Source: Tachypleus tridentatus (taxonomy: Eukaryota; Arthropoda; Merostomata; Xiphosura; Limulidae). Taken from it: DNA of 64,000 nt. Below the pieces are notes generated by a model. That model was not told the origin of the DNA. It saw nothing but the letters and a program-made list of their open reading frames with translations, and made no database searches. The position numbers and the translations under genes were made by a program. The DNA lies in the NCBI RefSeq assembly GCF_004210375.1, contig NC_134834.1:159545290-159609289 (forward strand), in the 5' to 3' direction. This document shows, piece after piece, positions 24,501-38,500 of this stretch (the first letter of the stretch is position 1; every line of letters begins with the position of its first letter).

Positions 24501-27500
24501 AAGTTCAGACAGTGAATTATAATTTATAGTGAGTATTTATACAATAAACTAGTGTTTTGAAAAGCTCCTCAGTGTTGCATAGTTTTAATATAAACTAACC
24601 CAAAATCGGCATAAACATTAGGGTTTTTTTTACTCTAAGCATGTGAAATATATGAAAAATAAATTGAAACTTAAGTGTAGATTGTTATAACAGTAATATA
24701 TTTGAGGTATGAAGTGTAACAACAATTCTGCGTGTACTAATTTGTTTTGTTTGTCTTGTAGGTTAAAATTTTTATTGGTTTTATGTTCTTTAATCTTAAA
24801 TGCCAGAGGGACATGAGTAGAAAAAAAATTGGTTACTTTTTTTAAGACACTGTGGAAATCCCAAAAGTCTGTCATTTTTGTATGTTTTCAAATTCCTTAT
24901 TGATTGTTCAATGATTCAGGTGTATTAAAAAAAACTTAGTATTTAGAGGGAAACTTAATCTAATTTCAAAAAATACAAAGTTTTGTGTCCAAAACAAACT
25001 GCAGCGTATAGTAAATATTTTAATTTTGAATAGTGCCATTTGTGCATTTTGTAATTACAAAAGTTAAAAAAACATATCTTAATGCAATCGCTTTCTTTAT
25101 TTTTAGGTAAAATATTTATTTTAAAGATACTTTTTTATAAAAATAAAATTTTTAAACCACAGGTGTTTTCAAAATTCAGGTCTATTCAGGAAATTACTGT
25201 TTACATGATTTGTTTGTGTTATTTCTGTGGGACAGAAATTTGTGATGTCCTGTATGTTGTGCATTGTTTATTAGGTATTTACCACATAATTTATTGATGT
25301 TTTGATTTCTACCATCCTTCTTTGAATAATAGGAATGTGTTGCAACCATTTTTAATTGATGCTATATGCATAAAATATGCAGGTGGCAGATAATGTTTTG
25401 ATGTTTATTTTGATGGTTGATTTGTTTTTACAGATATTACATAAGGGCAAGAGAATGTTGATATGACTATCATAATATTTAAGTAACAAAAATCCAGGAT
25501 GTCATAAGAATTTGTAACTGAATCCCTCAAGCTATTTTGTATGTTAGATGTAATATAGGACTGTTGTATAATGTTTGTATTTTAGCATATAAATATAAAA
25601 GGAAACTATTTGTATAAGTAGATACTCTACAGTCTTAGAACTGAGAAACTGTTGCAAGTTAATAATTTTGACAAATGTTTTTAAAATTGTAGAACATGTG
25701 TGAAGGGGCTTTTTTTCCTTTCATGCTATCTTCAAGAAGATACCTCATAAATGTTTATATAGTTATTTAAATAATAAACATGTATACAATTTAAAAGTTA
25801 ATGAGTAAGGAAAATTTCTGAAGTGTAGTTTTAAGAAAACCACAGCAATGGTACTTCATTTTGTTTTTATAATAATGGAATAAATGAAAAAAAATAATCT
25901 GATAATCCTTTTGTGATTTTAATTTTGGTAACAGAGTTATTAATGGTTAGACCTACTGCAGGTCTTAGATCTTTGTCCTTTATGTAAAACAGATATGTTG
26001 GACATAATTTTTACTTTTATTTCTAATTGCAACTCCACAGTAATAGGCACAGCTTAATATAGTATGATATATTAGGTGTCTTTCATCTAAGATCATGGTT
26101 ATGAGGTAGATATCATACTGTTAATTTATTAAGTGTATGTAAACTGGGATTTATTTCACATTTAAATTTCAACTTTGCTTTTTATTAGTGTAGCTTCAAT
26201 CTTGTGATAATAGTCTTTCCACAGATACTGTAATTTTATGAATTAGGTGTGTGTTTATTAATAAGTTAATATTTTTGTCATACATTTGATATAAACTCAT
26301 TTCACAAACAAAACTGTTGTAGTATTTACACTAATTGGTTTGTTTTTGTAATCTTAAACCTTTACAGCCTTTAATAGTAAACACCTTGCCTTACCCTTTT
26401 GGTGAAGAAATTGAAGGAATAGCAAATGTTACAGGAATTCCAGTGGGTAGGTATTATTATTATTATTTAATATTTCATTATACATTGAGGATAAAAATAC
26501 CTATTAGGCTTAGAGAAATTAATTTTAAAAACGTATGAGGTACATACATTTCTATTATTATAATATTCTTTGTGTGAATGTTTGCACATCCAGTTGATGT
26601 TGTTGTTTTTTTTAAGAGCTAAGTGGTGATAAACTAACATAATTTACAATTTTATAGCTCCTACTTTCTCAGTTCTAGATTAATACAGCAATACCTAGGC
26701 TCTTACTTTCACCTTTTGTTTTCCTTGTTTGTGAAAAGTGCATTTGTAACACTTGCAGCCAGACCAGTGTTAGGATATAATGGTTTGTAGTGTATAGAAA
26801 CATTTCACATCACTGAAGGATTTGAATCTAAATGTAATGTACTACAAAGAAAGAAGGGAAAAAAAAGGATAAGGTCAGAGGCTTATTTCAGTTATACTTA
26901 AACAGGTAGTCCCTTGGCCTGGAAAACATGGATAAGTTAGGGGGAAAAAGATGTATACTTGCTTGACTAAACATAATTTTTAAAACTGTATGTATTTCAT
27001 TTAGTCTGTACTCATTGATGTAAACAGTTTACAAAATGTTCAGTTTTCTTCTTTACCGTTTATTCATTTGTAACCAGTGATTTTTGCATGTTCATATTGC
27101 TTCAGTGAAATGTATGTCACTCGGATAATGTTAATGTTTTGCTACATAATCCACAATTATGTTTAAATGTAGTTCCACTAATCAAAGTTTCCACTGTTTA
27201 AAATTTTTTTTGCTTTTTTTTTTTTAGGCACAACAAATTCATGTTTATTTTTTGAGTAACATATAATTTCTACATTTCCTTCTCTCAGGTGAGGTTGCGT
27301 TATTTAACCTCTTTTATGAAATCTTCACTGTTTGCACGTCTGTGGTTGTGGAGGATACGTCAGGTAGGCTCTTTTTTTTTTTTCTGATTACAACTGTATA
27401 ATATCCTTTCAAATAATTTTTTAAAAATTGTATTTGATAAGTCATAGATGCACCACAAAAACCTCATGCTACACTAGCAAGTATGAAATAGGCTTAATTG

Positions 27501-30500
27501 CATTTCATTTTTGAATTTCAAATAGTGAACTTCCTATTTTTAATAATGTGACATATATTTTATTAAAAATGCCAAACTTACTTCCAAATTATTTTGTACC
27601 TGATTGCTGTCTATTCCTCGGCTAACAAAATACAACCAATTAAAAGTAATCCTGACTTGCAGATTTCTATGTAAAGGTAACTGTTGATTGTTCTTTGAGA
27701 ATAAACTAGGCTATCACCAAAATAACAAAAAAAACATTAATGGAAAGCCTTAGTCACTCTTGTTTAAAGATACTTTGTCTACATATAATTAGAGCTTTGA
27801 ACTTTGTTTGCACCTGTATTGTATTAGTGACTATCTCTAAGAGTATTTTTGTCATAGTTATTTTTAATGGTTATCTATAAGATTTTGTACCTATTGACAT
27901 CGACCATTTCTTTGTTTTTAGGAGTATTGTATCATGCTAGAAATCTGGACTTTGGCCTTTTTTTGGGGTGAGTACTGGGAGGGTTTGATAACAACTGTCT
28001 TTAGAATTACATTTTATTTAGTCCTGAGGTTATTGTAATCTATGAAAAATATTGTTACATATTTATAATATTGTCTTGGTTAATATAATTACCTAGGTAA
28101 TATAATTTTGTTTATTAAGTAAAAATTAACTACTTTTTACCTCATTTTCACTGCTAATTTTTGTACATTATAATTTCACCACAACAGAAAAAAATGCCCT
28201 CAAAATCTTGAAGGAAGACACCATAACAATTCTACCAGCAGACAAGGTAACTTTACTGTAATCGTGGGAAAAAAATACTCCTCTATCTCCAAACTCTTGT
28301 TGAAAAGGGCCATTGCCTCTATCCCAACTCTTCTCAAACTACTGAAGTAATTTGGAATAGAAACAGTCAAGCAACTAACAGTACATAAAAATGCCACTTT
28401 ACAAATCTATGGTCTACCTACAGTTCTCAAGCAAAGCTGTTCTATTGCTAACTGTAGAGATTCACCATATTACCAATGAGCTGGGTATGTTCAGCATATA
28501 ATATCACTACTCACATATAAAAATATCCTCACATGTAAAGAAGAATGTGGGAGGGGCATTAAGAAGACTTGGGATTGACCCTGGCCACTATAAGCAAAAA
28601 ATACATTTTCAGGATTTTCCTGAAGCTTGCAGTAGCTCATTAGCCAAAACTAGTTAATCATTTACATCTATGTTATCAACATTTTCAGTAGAATACTATG
28701 CATTTGGATGGCCTTCTCCTTCCCTCAAAAAAATTACAACGGAGGTACAAAAGAAAAATGATGGTCAGAGTCAATAAATCACTTTAATTCTTTAATGACA
28801 ATTTTATTGAACAATTGTTGCTGTGATTCATATAACATTTTAAATTGCATTTGAAAACTAAACAAAGTTTAGAGGTTTGCACTTGACATCAGTATCAATA
28901 CTAGCTACATTAACTTCAGTTTAGTATTTGTAACATATAATTTTCACTGTGCTATAAAGTTCCACTATAAATACTGCTGTAAGGTAGTATATCAGGTCGA
29001 CTTGTTTTTTCAGGAATCTCGTTAAAGAGCTAAATCTCAAGATAACATTTTTTATTTTATTTGCATCTTCTTCCAGTATTTAAAACAATTCACTGATTTC
29101 ATGGCATGCACTGTGAAAGCACAAAGACATGCACATTAATAAAATTCTGATGCACGTTGTTTTTGAGTGACTAAGTGTTAGTTATTGCACAATTAATGCA
29201 TGTACTCCTTCACACTTCTGTCCACAGTTGCTTCCATTTGTTTCTTACAGGATTCTTTGCATCATTGTCATTGGAGGGCAATATCAGGTTCAGTCAGCAT
29301 TTTTATGCTTTCACAAAACTGTTATATATTGCCCTCTAATGTGTGTTTATCAAAATACTGAAATATGAAACTATTCCTAACTTTTATAGCAAAATGTTTT
29401 GTAAATCAGATTTTAGATAAAATTATTCATGCCAAACTAATTTTGACAGAAAAAGTATAGTTCACAGTTTATGGTTATTTTTTTTACTGCGCTTGCTCTA
29501 ATAAATGTTCCGAGAAACTTGTATAACTGGAAACAATATTATTATTTTGATATGGATAGCTATTTTTACTTGTACATAAAATGCTTTAGGACATGCATAT
29601 ACTTTCACCCTAATTAGGATTTTGTGTTGAAGATTTTGTATGGCTTCCGGTATATAAATTTCAAAATTTTGACACAGTTTAAACAGTGTAGGTAAAAAAA
29701 AAAAAAAAACCGAGGAAATTGGCCAAAAATGTCTTGTGTTAAACTGCATTTCACAGTTGTTTGTTAAACAATTATAATAAACAGTTGCTATTACTTTTAC
29801 TTTCCAGTTGGGACTTTATGAACCATACATGGTTGGTTACAGAAGCACTTCGACCAATCGTTGTAGAGTTAGACTACCAGCGCCAGGGAAAAACTTTATT
29901 CCGTGGAATCAACTTTGTAGGATATGTGGGAATCCTTACAGCCATGAAACCAGTGAGCAGTTTTATGATAGTTTATTTCATGGACAGTTAACATTGTTAG
30001 CTGTGTAGCTAGTTTTACTAATAATAACCTAAGGTAATTAAAGATATTATTATTATTTTAGTAAGTTTTTGTTTGAAATTTCAACCAGCAGACTACATGA
30101 TTTAAATACTAAACTGTACAAATAGTTCATCTCAAGTAACACTGAACTTGAACTTTTATAACTATTTGTATAAAACAATTCCAGTTTTTGCATGTTTTGA
30201 ATCTGGTAAAAGAAGTTGCTTATTTTAATACAATTATTTTAAAGTTAAACTGTCGTATGTACAAATGTTATGTTATGTGAAATTATTATTCTTTTAAATG
30301 AAATAGCTATATTTAAAATCAAAGCTAATATTTTCAGTGTTATTCTTTCTTAGCGTTATTAGCAAAAAAAGATTTATGTGAGAAAGTGCCCCCCTCCCTC
30401 ACTACCACTGGTAATATATTAAGCTTCTATTTAAAAATGAGGAAAAAAAACTGAGTTGTTCTCATTAAGTTAAATAAAAACTAGTGTTTCATCTATAATA

Positions 30501-33500
30501 TTTTCAGTTATTAATTTCTAAAAAGGGGTCATAACTTACAAACATCCTGTATTTCATTCACTGATATGTACGAGGACAATGTTTGTGGATTGCACGGTGA
30601 ACACATGCCAATAAAATTTATTGAAACTGCCAGTTGTTAGCCACCAAAAAAGCAGAAATACATTTTTATCACCAAAGTAATAATTTGTAACTAGTTTAAA
30701 CTATCTTGTAACTGAAAAGTATGTAAAAACATTCTTAACATAATTGAAGTTTTGTAGTATAAATTATGCTTTGAAAACCTGCCATGTGATCAGTAAACAT
30801 AAAACTGTTTTTCGTTTAGAATTTGTTTTCACTCACGATGGATGAAAGGTTCAACCTAAATGGTGGATTTATTGGTAGGTTTTTAATAAAAATTGATATA
30901 CATGTACATATGGTAGGGCATACAAGACTGTAATAATAAATAATGCAAGAAGCAATAAGTTACTTTAGATAATTTGAAAAGTGAATTACTTACTAATCTT
31001 AAGGTAAAGACAAAAAAGTTTTGTTGTAAGGATATAAAACATTTTATCAAATCTTTAATATAAATATAAGGTCTATCAGATAGAATGCCACAGGCTAAAT
31101 ATATCTTGGATAGACCTTAGTTGTATGATATGAGGTTGATTATTCCACTGTGCAAGAAACTGAAGTTGTAGGTCAAATTGTTTAGAAACTGTTAATTTCA
31201 CTTACTATTTTCATACCTTGAAGTTGGTTAAATAAGAATAATAAAACTACAATTTGGGTAATAAAATTGTTAGAAAAAAAAAAGTTAAATAATTAACATT
31301 GGACTACTAAACATTTATCTACCTTCTTACAATAATTTTAATGTTATTTTTCTGCTCAAACTTTGTGCATTGTACTGTTATATTTTATCTATAATCTTTT
31401 CCTTCAATTACCATATTTTAAAATATGTTTTGTTAGTTTTCTTAAAATTATTACATGTTGGTTTCTGTACCACAGTTTTTTTAATTAATTTATTCTTAGC
31501 ACCTATAATATGGTTTTTTTTGTTTCAGGAATAATTGAGTGGTTGCTAGGTGATCATTCAACTACCTGGATGGGATTTCTGACCCGACAAGTAATGGAAA
31601 ATGCTATGAGCTACACAGTAGCTCAGAAAATGCTGGCAACAACAAAGCTTCTTGCTCCTGCTTATTTTATTCTGGGTGGAAACAAATCTGGAGAAGTAAA
31701 AAATTTTTGTTGTTGTTGTTGCTTTCAAAGTATCCACAAAACTAAATTTGAAAAAAAGAAAAAAAAGTAATAGTTGTCTTAATCTGAAGATGACCTAGGA
31801 AGGTCAAAACGTTGTTCTCTCCTTATCAATAAGTGTTAATACCCATACCAGTCATTCTGAAATATATTTTTATTTCAAGTGGGTTTCTCATCATTAAGAA
31901 TAACCTGATTTCAGTTTATGAATAAGCAAGTTTTCTTTTATATGAAAATTGTTCGTCACTAACCCTTGTTAAAATCTTAAAATAACTTTAACAAATGGAT
32001 ATGGCATTTCATGATTAAAATTAAATATCCATAAAAGTAAAGACAAAATGGAAAACTTAAAAAACAAACTTTGATATGCATATTTTGAGTAACTTTTGTT
32101 ATAATTTGTTACTAACCTTTTATCCCCTCTTTCTGGAAGTATGTAATTCTTTGCTTCCTCTTAAAAGCAGTCTCTACAATATATCCAAAAAAGTTTTACA
32201 GAGCATTGTACTGTTAATACGGAAATATTTCACAACTGTGTTCAAAACTGTTCAAGCATAAATATGACTCTCTGAGTATGAGAATATATAAAACATTCTT
32301 ACCATAATAATGTTTTCTTTAAGTTCGATTTATTTCAAATTTCTTAAAAGGCTTGTGTGATAACTCGTGACCGAGGATCAAATACAGATGCTGACATCTG
32401 GACAATGGATAATTCTGGAAATGAATGGTTTATATTGGAAACCAACTATGACCACTGGAAAAAACCACCCTTTTTTGATGACCGTAGAACCCCAGCAATC
32501 AAATGTCTAAACCACATGGGTCAGAAGGTGGGTAAAACCAGCAATTATTGGCTTAATGAAGTGAAATGTTTTTTCTTCTTCTCCAGTTAGTGGTGAGAAC
32601 ATTAGTATTTACAATTAGTCAATAACTGCATGCATGCTGAAGGTTAAGCTGAATGATAACTTTGTTTTCTTCATTGTGAATGAGCATTACTTTCTTAGGT
32701 AATTTTGGTAAAAAGTTGTTTTAATATCCTTGAAAATATGACAGTTACAAAAATGTTCATTTTTCTTGCATGATGAAAGTAATATAATATATAATTTTAA
32801 CATAATTAAAGGATAATTGTAGATTAAGAACTGGACGTTAAAAACAAGTGAATTATTCATATTAACATAAAACAGAACAATGCTGACTGCTGTTATGTTA
32901 TCAAAATGTTTTTCCAAATTACTATTATTGAACCATAAACAAGGTATAATGAAATCAGTGTTTGTAACATTTCTTATCAGAAAAGTTTTATTTTACATTC
33001 AGTATAAAAGCTCTTGCTAGGTGGTTACATTTTGTATTGTAAGAAAAACAAACTCTTGTCACCGTCCACATGTAATGTCAATTAAAATGTAATTTTACTC
33101 TTGTTTTCTTTTAATCTACATAGAATGCCTCTTTCAGTGGATTATTCAATTTACTATCAACCCAACCCAACCTTAACAAGGTAAGGTTATAAGTTTATAC
33201 CTCAAACAATGTGTTACATTTGAAATAAGAGCACTTTTAATAAGTTTCAAGCATGTTTTCAAATATCTTAATAGTAACATGAACATTTCCTATCTACAGA
33301 TAGCAGTTTCACCTTTATTTCTGTATGCCACAGACGATGTACGAGATTTTAAGTAAAGAATTCAAAACTAAACTTCGGAGTCCATGGTGGGGCTTATTCT
33401 TTGTCTTCTAGTGCAATGATTATTAAGTTGAGGCACAGTGCTAGGGGGAACACTTACACTGCATTAAGGGTTTATTTTGACAAGGAACAGTATGAAGATG

Positions 33501-34792
33501 CTAAGATCTTTTTTTTTTTTTTTTCCCATACACCCAAAGAAAAATTCACAGTTAATACTTGGGAAGAAATGTTAATTTATTGCTGAAATCCAGTAATTTC
33601 TGCAGTCTTGGTCAGTTAGCATTTTGGAATATACTTACAGTGAGATAGAAGTAACAAAGAGTTGTTAAATTTTGTTTCATATCACCAGTGTATGTAATAC
33701 TGATAAATGGGATAAGGGGAGGAGTGACAATTTGAAGTTTTATCTGGTGAATTAGAATAGTCCACCAGTAAACTTTTGGGTTTGATCCCAGTGACAAAAC
33801 TGTATGATCTACTAGCGTGTAGATTAAACCAGAACTAGAGCATATCATACATCATACCATTTTCAGTCGACAGGTTTCTGTTCAAATTAGTATGCACACC
33901 CTGAAGTAGATATTCTATTTAAAAATGTGTCTGGGAATGGCTGGTATGAGTATTAACACATTTATTGATAGAACAACATTTTGACCTTCCTAGGTGATCT
34001 TCAAGTTAAGAAGTGGGTTTCTCATCATTAATATATTCTATTAAAAAAAACAAACCTTTCAGCTACTTTGTTCTACAGTTATAAACTACCATCACTAATT
34101 TTAGTTGCATCTATCCAGTTCTAAGTAGGGATAGTTATTATTGGCTCCTTGGTTAAATTTGTGCAGGTGCTTCACCAGAAGTAGAAGATGGCATTTTCTA
34201 TACTTGTGTATGAAAAGTTCTTAAACTTTAAAAACAATTTGTATGATTTCTAAACATCAAATGAACATTTAGATATGTGACAGTGTATGTAACATAACCT
34301 AGGCAGGTTATGTAATTAATTCTTATGAGTACTCTTTTAAAGTCATAGGTAGTGACTGCTTAAGAGAAATTTACCACTTAAGTCAAATTCTCGAGATACT
34401 TAATACAGATGTTACTTTTGTATGTTTTTGTATATAATGTACATAATAAAGATTTTTTACCTATAAATAAAAAATGAATATAACACAGCAGCACCTTAAC
34501 TTTTGAAAATCCAAACAACAGACGATGTACGATAACATCGTATTTCCTATATCTTATATACAGGATAAGTAAAACTAGTTAGCAACAGTGCAATAATAAT
34601 TGCCAACCTAAACATCTTTACTATTATCATGCAAAGCACGTGAAAATTATACAGGCATAAGATATGTATGACTTGCAATTATATTTTTATTTGGTCTTTC
34701 AGCTGACAACTTACACTGCACTGATGCAAGTTAACACTAACAAAATGGAGACATACCTACAATATTGTCCTGATCCATGCTGGCCTTGGTAG
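21525..34792 (+). CDS. ASAH1: Acid ceramidase, ASAH1-like (13 exons, complete)
   Basis: Exons: 21525-21611, 22832-22872, 23920-24004, 24336-24419, 26368-26446, 27289-27363, 27922-27967, 29808-29952, 30820-30874, 31529-31695, 32351-32527, 33124-33180, 34703-34792. All junctions are GT/AG and phases agree, giving 1,188 bases and 395 aa, the same length as human ASAH1. A signal peptide covers about residues 1-25 ([16 protein letters not shown], then AKCQ). The alpha part carries [13 protein letters not shown] and [16 protein letters not shown]. The autocleavage nucleophile is Cys141 in FTVCTSVV; Arg157 and Asp160 lie in HARNLDFG; Asn320 lies in TNYDHW and Arg333 in DDRRTP. These match the known human residues Cys143, Arg159, Asp162, Asn320 and Arg333. 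The C-terminus reads CPDPCWPW. The enzyme is a lysosomal N-terminal-nucleophile hydrolase that splits ceramide into sphingosine and fatty acid. The alternative is its relative NAAA, but the length and the CPDPC end favour ASAH1. Introns carry Penelope-like fragments; the frame is intact. Confidence 0.95.
21612..27921 (+). other. ASAH1 introns 1-6
   Basis: Apart from exons 2-6, this region is AT-rich intron without a recognised element. A short SINE-like scrap may lie near 22130-22190 but is too weak to call. Confidence 0.35.
28188..28520 (+). mobile_element. Penelope-like element fragment in ASAH1 intron 7
   Basis: Plus-strand codons give [18 protein letters not shown], a hallmark of the N-terminal part of Penelope-like RTs, followed by [15 protein letters not shown], matching the family's RLYGLPKVHK segment. 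It is short, interrupted and in the same sense as the gene. The rest of intron 7 shows nothing. Confidence 0.75.
31779..31890 (+). mobile_element. Penelope-like terminal block in ASAH1 intron 10
   Basis: Ctgaagatgacctaggaagg followed by tcaaaacgttgttctctcc matches the terminal block at 9642, and the segment ends aagtgggtttctcatcatta like that element. The hammerhead core is degraded (GGUCAAAA in place of GGUCGAAA). No coding part is next to it. Confidence 0.7.
33928..34041 (-). mobile_element. Penelope-like terminal block in ASAH1 intron 12 (inverted mate of 31779)
   Basis: The reverse complement of 33928-34000 aligns over about 95 bases with 31779-31875, at an estimated 80% identity by eye. 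It is followed on the plus strand by aagtgggtttctcatcatta, the same end as in the other PLE blocks. Confidence 0.7.
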
Positions 34793-35167
34793 ATGATTTG
34801 TGAATAAATACTCTGGAAAATATTTTACTTACTAGTCCAGATAAGGTTTATAATTTGTGGTTTAAAAATTGTTTTTTTGAATTGAAAAATGTTCCTAAAT
34901 CTCCATTTTGTAAAAGTTGAGGTTACAACACTTGGTTATTAAAATCATTTAATATGATACCAATTCATGGACACGTTTCTCAGAATTGCATGTTGGAATT
35001 GTTTTTAGATGAAATAAACAGCTGGTGGGCAGCTGCAGGTGTTAAATGGATTTACATTTTAATAAAAATTTGATATTTATAAAGTAGATGCAGCGATATT
35101 TTAGAACTATTTTATAATTTCATACATAATTTATGTATTACAATAAACATTTCATGTAATTGTTTTG

Positions 35168-35173
35168 AATAAA
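35168..35173 (+). terminator. Candidate poly(A) signal of the ASAH1-like gene
   Basis: AATAAA about 375 bases past the stop codon, the last of three such hexamers in this stretch (others near 35014 and 35146). Any of the three could be used. Confidence 0.4.
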
Positions 35174-35538
35174 CATTTCTATTGAATTTTCCTGACATTG
35201 TTTCATTGTTTCCAAGTTTAAGATAGCAGTAAGTAAAGATCCCGGAAAAGTGAAATGCCTTATTCTGTATTCAAATCAACAGGTTTAGCAGTACGTCCTT
35301 GTGCAAGTTAAAAACATCACCTCTAGTTCTGGAGTTGTAAAACTATTTTGAGCATGACATTAAGAATTATTAATCCAAAAAGTAACTTTTCTTTAATATT
35401 GAGGTTGGGGTGATCACAAGCAATTGTTTTTAATTTATGTTCTCAAATATTTGATGGAAGCATGATATAACTGGGTCGTCATTGATTATTTGAGAAAATT
35501 TAACTCAACAAACTGAATGAACAATGAATACAACTGCC
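35174..35538. other. Gap between convergent gene ends
   Basis: These bases lie between the candidate poly(A) signal of ASAH1 (plus strand) and that of the TRIM-NHL gene (minus strand). I see no coding segment or repeat here. Confidence 0.4.
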
Positions 35539-35544
35539 TTTATT
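35539..35544 (-). terminator. Candidate distal poly(A) signal of the TRIM-NHL gene
   Basis: AATAAA on the minus strand, about 5.3 kb past the coding end and facing the ASAH1 3' end. Nearer hexamers exist, so alternative polyadenylation is likely. This is inferred from position. Confidence 0.3.
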
Positions 35545-38500
35545 GGAATAAACATCAAACTTTGTTACAAATCATATCCATGTAATGTCTTCAAAAAATA
35601 GTACAAGTAAATGCAATATAAGTTGTTTGAAACCCTGCTGCTGTACTACCAACATTTTGACCTTGCCTAAAGGCATATGTATGTTTGTCACACACAGATG
35701 ACAATTTGCACTAGGGCCCTTCACCGTAACAAACAGGGTGATCATGCAAGTATCCATCTTGAGATTACTCTGTTTATTTCCTACAAATGGACTTTCTTGT
35801 TTAGTAACCTAATAAATGGGTGTTTTTCTTGTATAAACTATATGAACCAGAACTAGTGTACTTCCACAACCCTCTGATATACAAGTATTAGAAATCCATA
35901 TTTATAAAGGGGATTGTGTGTTATAATAAACATTCACTTCATATCAAATTACAGTGTCCCTTACATTGAGGAAGTCCACAGCGTAACGTAATGGACTGTA
36001 AATGTTCCACAGATGTGGGTAGGATAGCTTCAGGGGATCAAAGTGTTTGTACCAACACTGTTTCTCAATAAGATAATAGGATTTCTAGGCACCAAGTTTA
36101 AACCATTTAAAACTATCAGTTCACAGGATCAGCAATAGCTTTCCCCCATATCAATAGATTTTATCATTTTGTAAAAGAGCACCTAAAATATCTTGGTGCC
36201 TATGTAAACATATAAAGGGACTCTCAAAATTGTAAACCATAAGGAAAATTGACTTATTTGACCCTGTGACCACTGTCAGTTGGCTTGGTACTCTAGTTGG
36301 TATTGAAGAGGTTTTAAAACACTGATATAAAGCTGAAAAATAATCATTCCTATATTGCTTTCTTTTGTGTGTGTGCAAAATACATGACACTCACAATGCA
36401 TTTTTATTAAAGAGTTGGCCAACTGTCAGGGCATTATGGGAAAAGAATATTGCATAGCCAAAAGAAAACCAATCTAGTCTGATAATAACTTCTAGTAAGA
36501 TGATTCTGGTGTTAATAAAAAGCTGCACTCCTGTTTATATATGCATACAATTCTTGGCAAACAGCAGCAACAGCAAAAATATGAAAAAAAAATCCAGACT
36601 AGCCATTGTTTTTAGTTTTTTTCTTCAAAGTTAAACAATCAGAAAAGTTCTAGATTTACAGTTTCAACTGAAGCAGCTTTTATATCAAATTTCTAAGTAT
36701 GTTGATTCTAAATATAACTGGACATTATGTAACAGAGTATGTATAAAATGAGTACACGTAACAAAAACAATATGGTTCCACCTCAGAAAGTAATCATTAA
36801 TATGGTTTAATTGTACTTTCATGTTTTACAAAACTGTCAATGTGGTTTTAATCTCTAAAAAGGGGAAGACAAGTTGGATAAGAGCCTATATAGTGTGCTT
36901 CTTACCAATATTCAACATTTAGAAGTTAAAAAATTGTATAGTTAACAATGTTAGAAAAAAAAAACAAGAACAAATATTACTTTTTGTATTCATTATAAAT
37001 TCTGAACTTTCCTTACCAGTTTTATTAAAGAAAACAATGCTGGTTACAAGCTTTTGTTAGACTGGTATGTTCAAGAAAAACAAATGCTATAGCTCTGTAA
37101 CAAAATGAATATATAATTATGAAGAGTAACTGGGTAGAAAATCTTGCTCCAAACTTGCAATGTGATACTGAGGACCCTAACAGACAAGTTATTTATAAAG
37201 AAATGTCAAGTTCAACAATTTTTTAAACATCTGCTGTTAAACACAAAATAATATTGTTTAAAATAAAAAAGTATAATGAACCTAAGGGTATGTTGTCACC
37301 CATGTATAAATTAATATTAACAGTTGATGAAACATCTGGAAAGCAATAACTTTGTGAAAAACAAAAACATGTCTTTAAAGCAAAGTATTCTCAAGCAATA
37401 TCTTTAAACTGTGTTTACTTCTACTTACGTACACTGCCTGTTTGTAATACGAATGACTATTTAAGAGACTAGATGGAAAAAGTAATACACTATGATATGC
37501 CATTCCTTTACATACATATATAATTTCAAATCCAACTATGCTGATGTAACAAGTTAAGGTATCTTTAAACTTCTGTTGAAAATATCAATGATAACATCTG
37601 TGATACTGTACAGCTAGGCACTGAAAAAAATTAATGGGAATGGCAACTGAAGATAAAAAAAATTTGAAAAACAAAACAAACAAGATGACCGGATATATAT
37701 ATATATATGACAGAATATGACTATACACAAGTTTATTGATGCAGTAAAACAGCGAAGGCTGATATGTAACACTAATATAGTAGTTCACTGAGTAATACTT
37801 GACATGCTTTAATACTGGTCTCTGAGATATTGAAAAAAAACTGTCCCACCCTTGTTAGAAGGAAAACATTTTTTTTATAATGAACATACCAGTACCAACA
37901 TAAGCTTAAAACAACATTACAGTTTCAATGGGCTTCAAAATGCTGTGGTATATGAACTTGGTGACATTTTGAGTAGCTTTTGCTTCCTTTCATTAACACA
38001 GAATACACAAAAACCACCACAAGTACTGACCAATTCACATACCTTGGCTATTAAGTACTCATAAAAAATTACACAAAATGTAAAGCATAGAGCCATAGAC
38101 ATTTTTCCAAGGAATTTCAACCTACAAATAACGATAAGTTACTGAACTCTGCATGTAGCTTAAACTGCAGCAAAATAAAAATAACTAAATACTAAATTTC
38201 ATGGCACGAAACACAAATGGTAGTTACAAATGTTGTTAGATTATTAGCATCAAACAATATACAATGTCACTGTCAATAATAAAAAATTAAGGTTCCATTT
38301 CACTTCATTTAAAACCATGTATGTATCCATGTCATATACATACATTTCTATATATATGTGTATTACTCATTTCTGTTTAAGAACTAAAAACCTATAAATG
38401 TAAGTTCTTTAAACTTTTTAAATAAAAGAACAGCAATGATAATTACAGGTTTTTCTGAAAGGTAAACCCCCTTTTTATTATTGTTGTACTAAAAACTTAT

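Noticed and set aside
33329-34545. A shared short string (acagacgatgtacga) at 33329 and 34519
   Set aside because: The match is too short and does not extend on either side; the small hairpin at the second site is probably chance.
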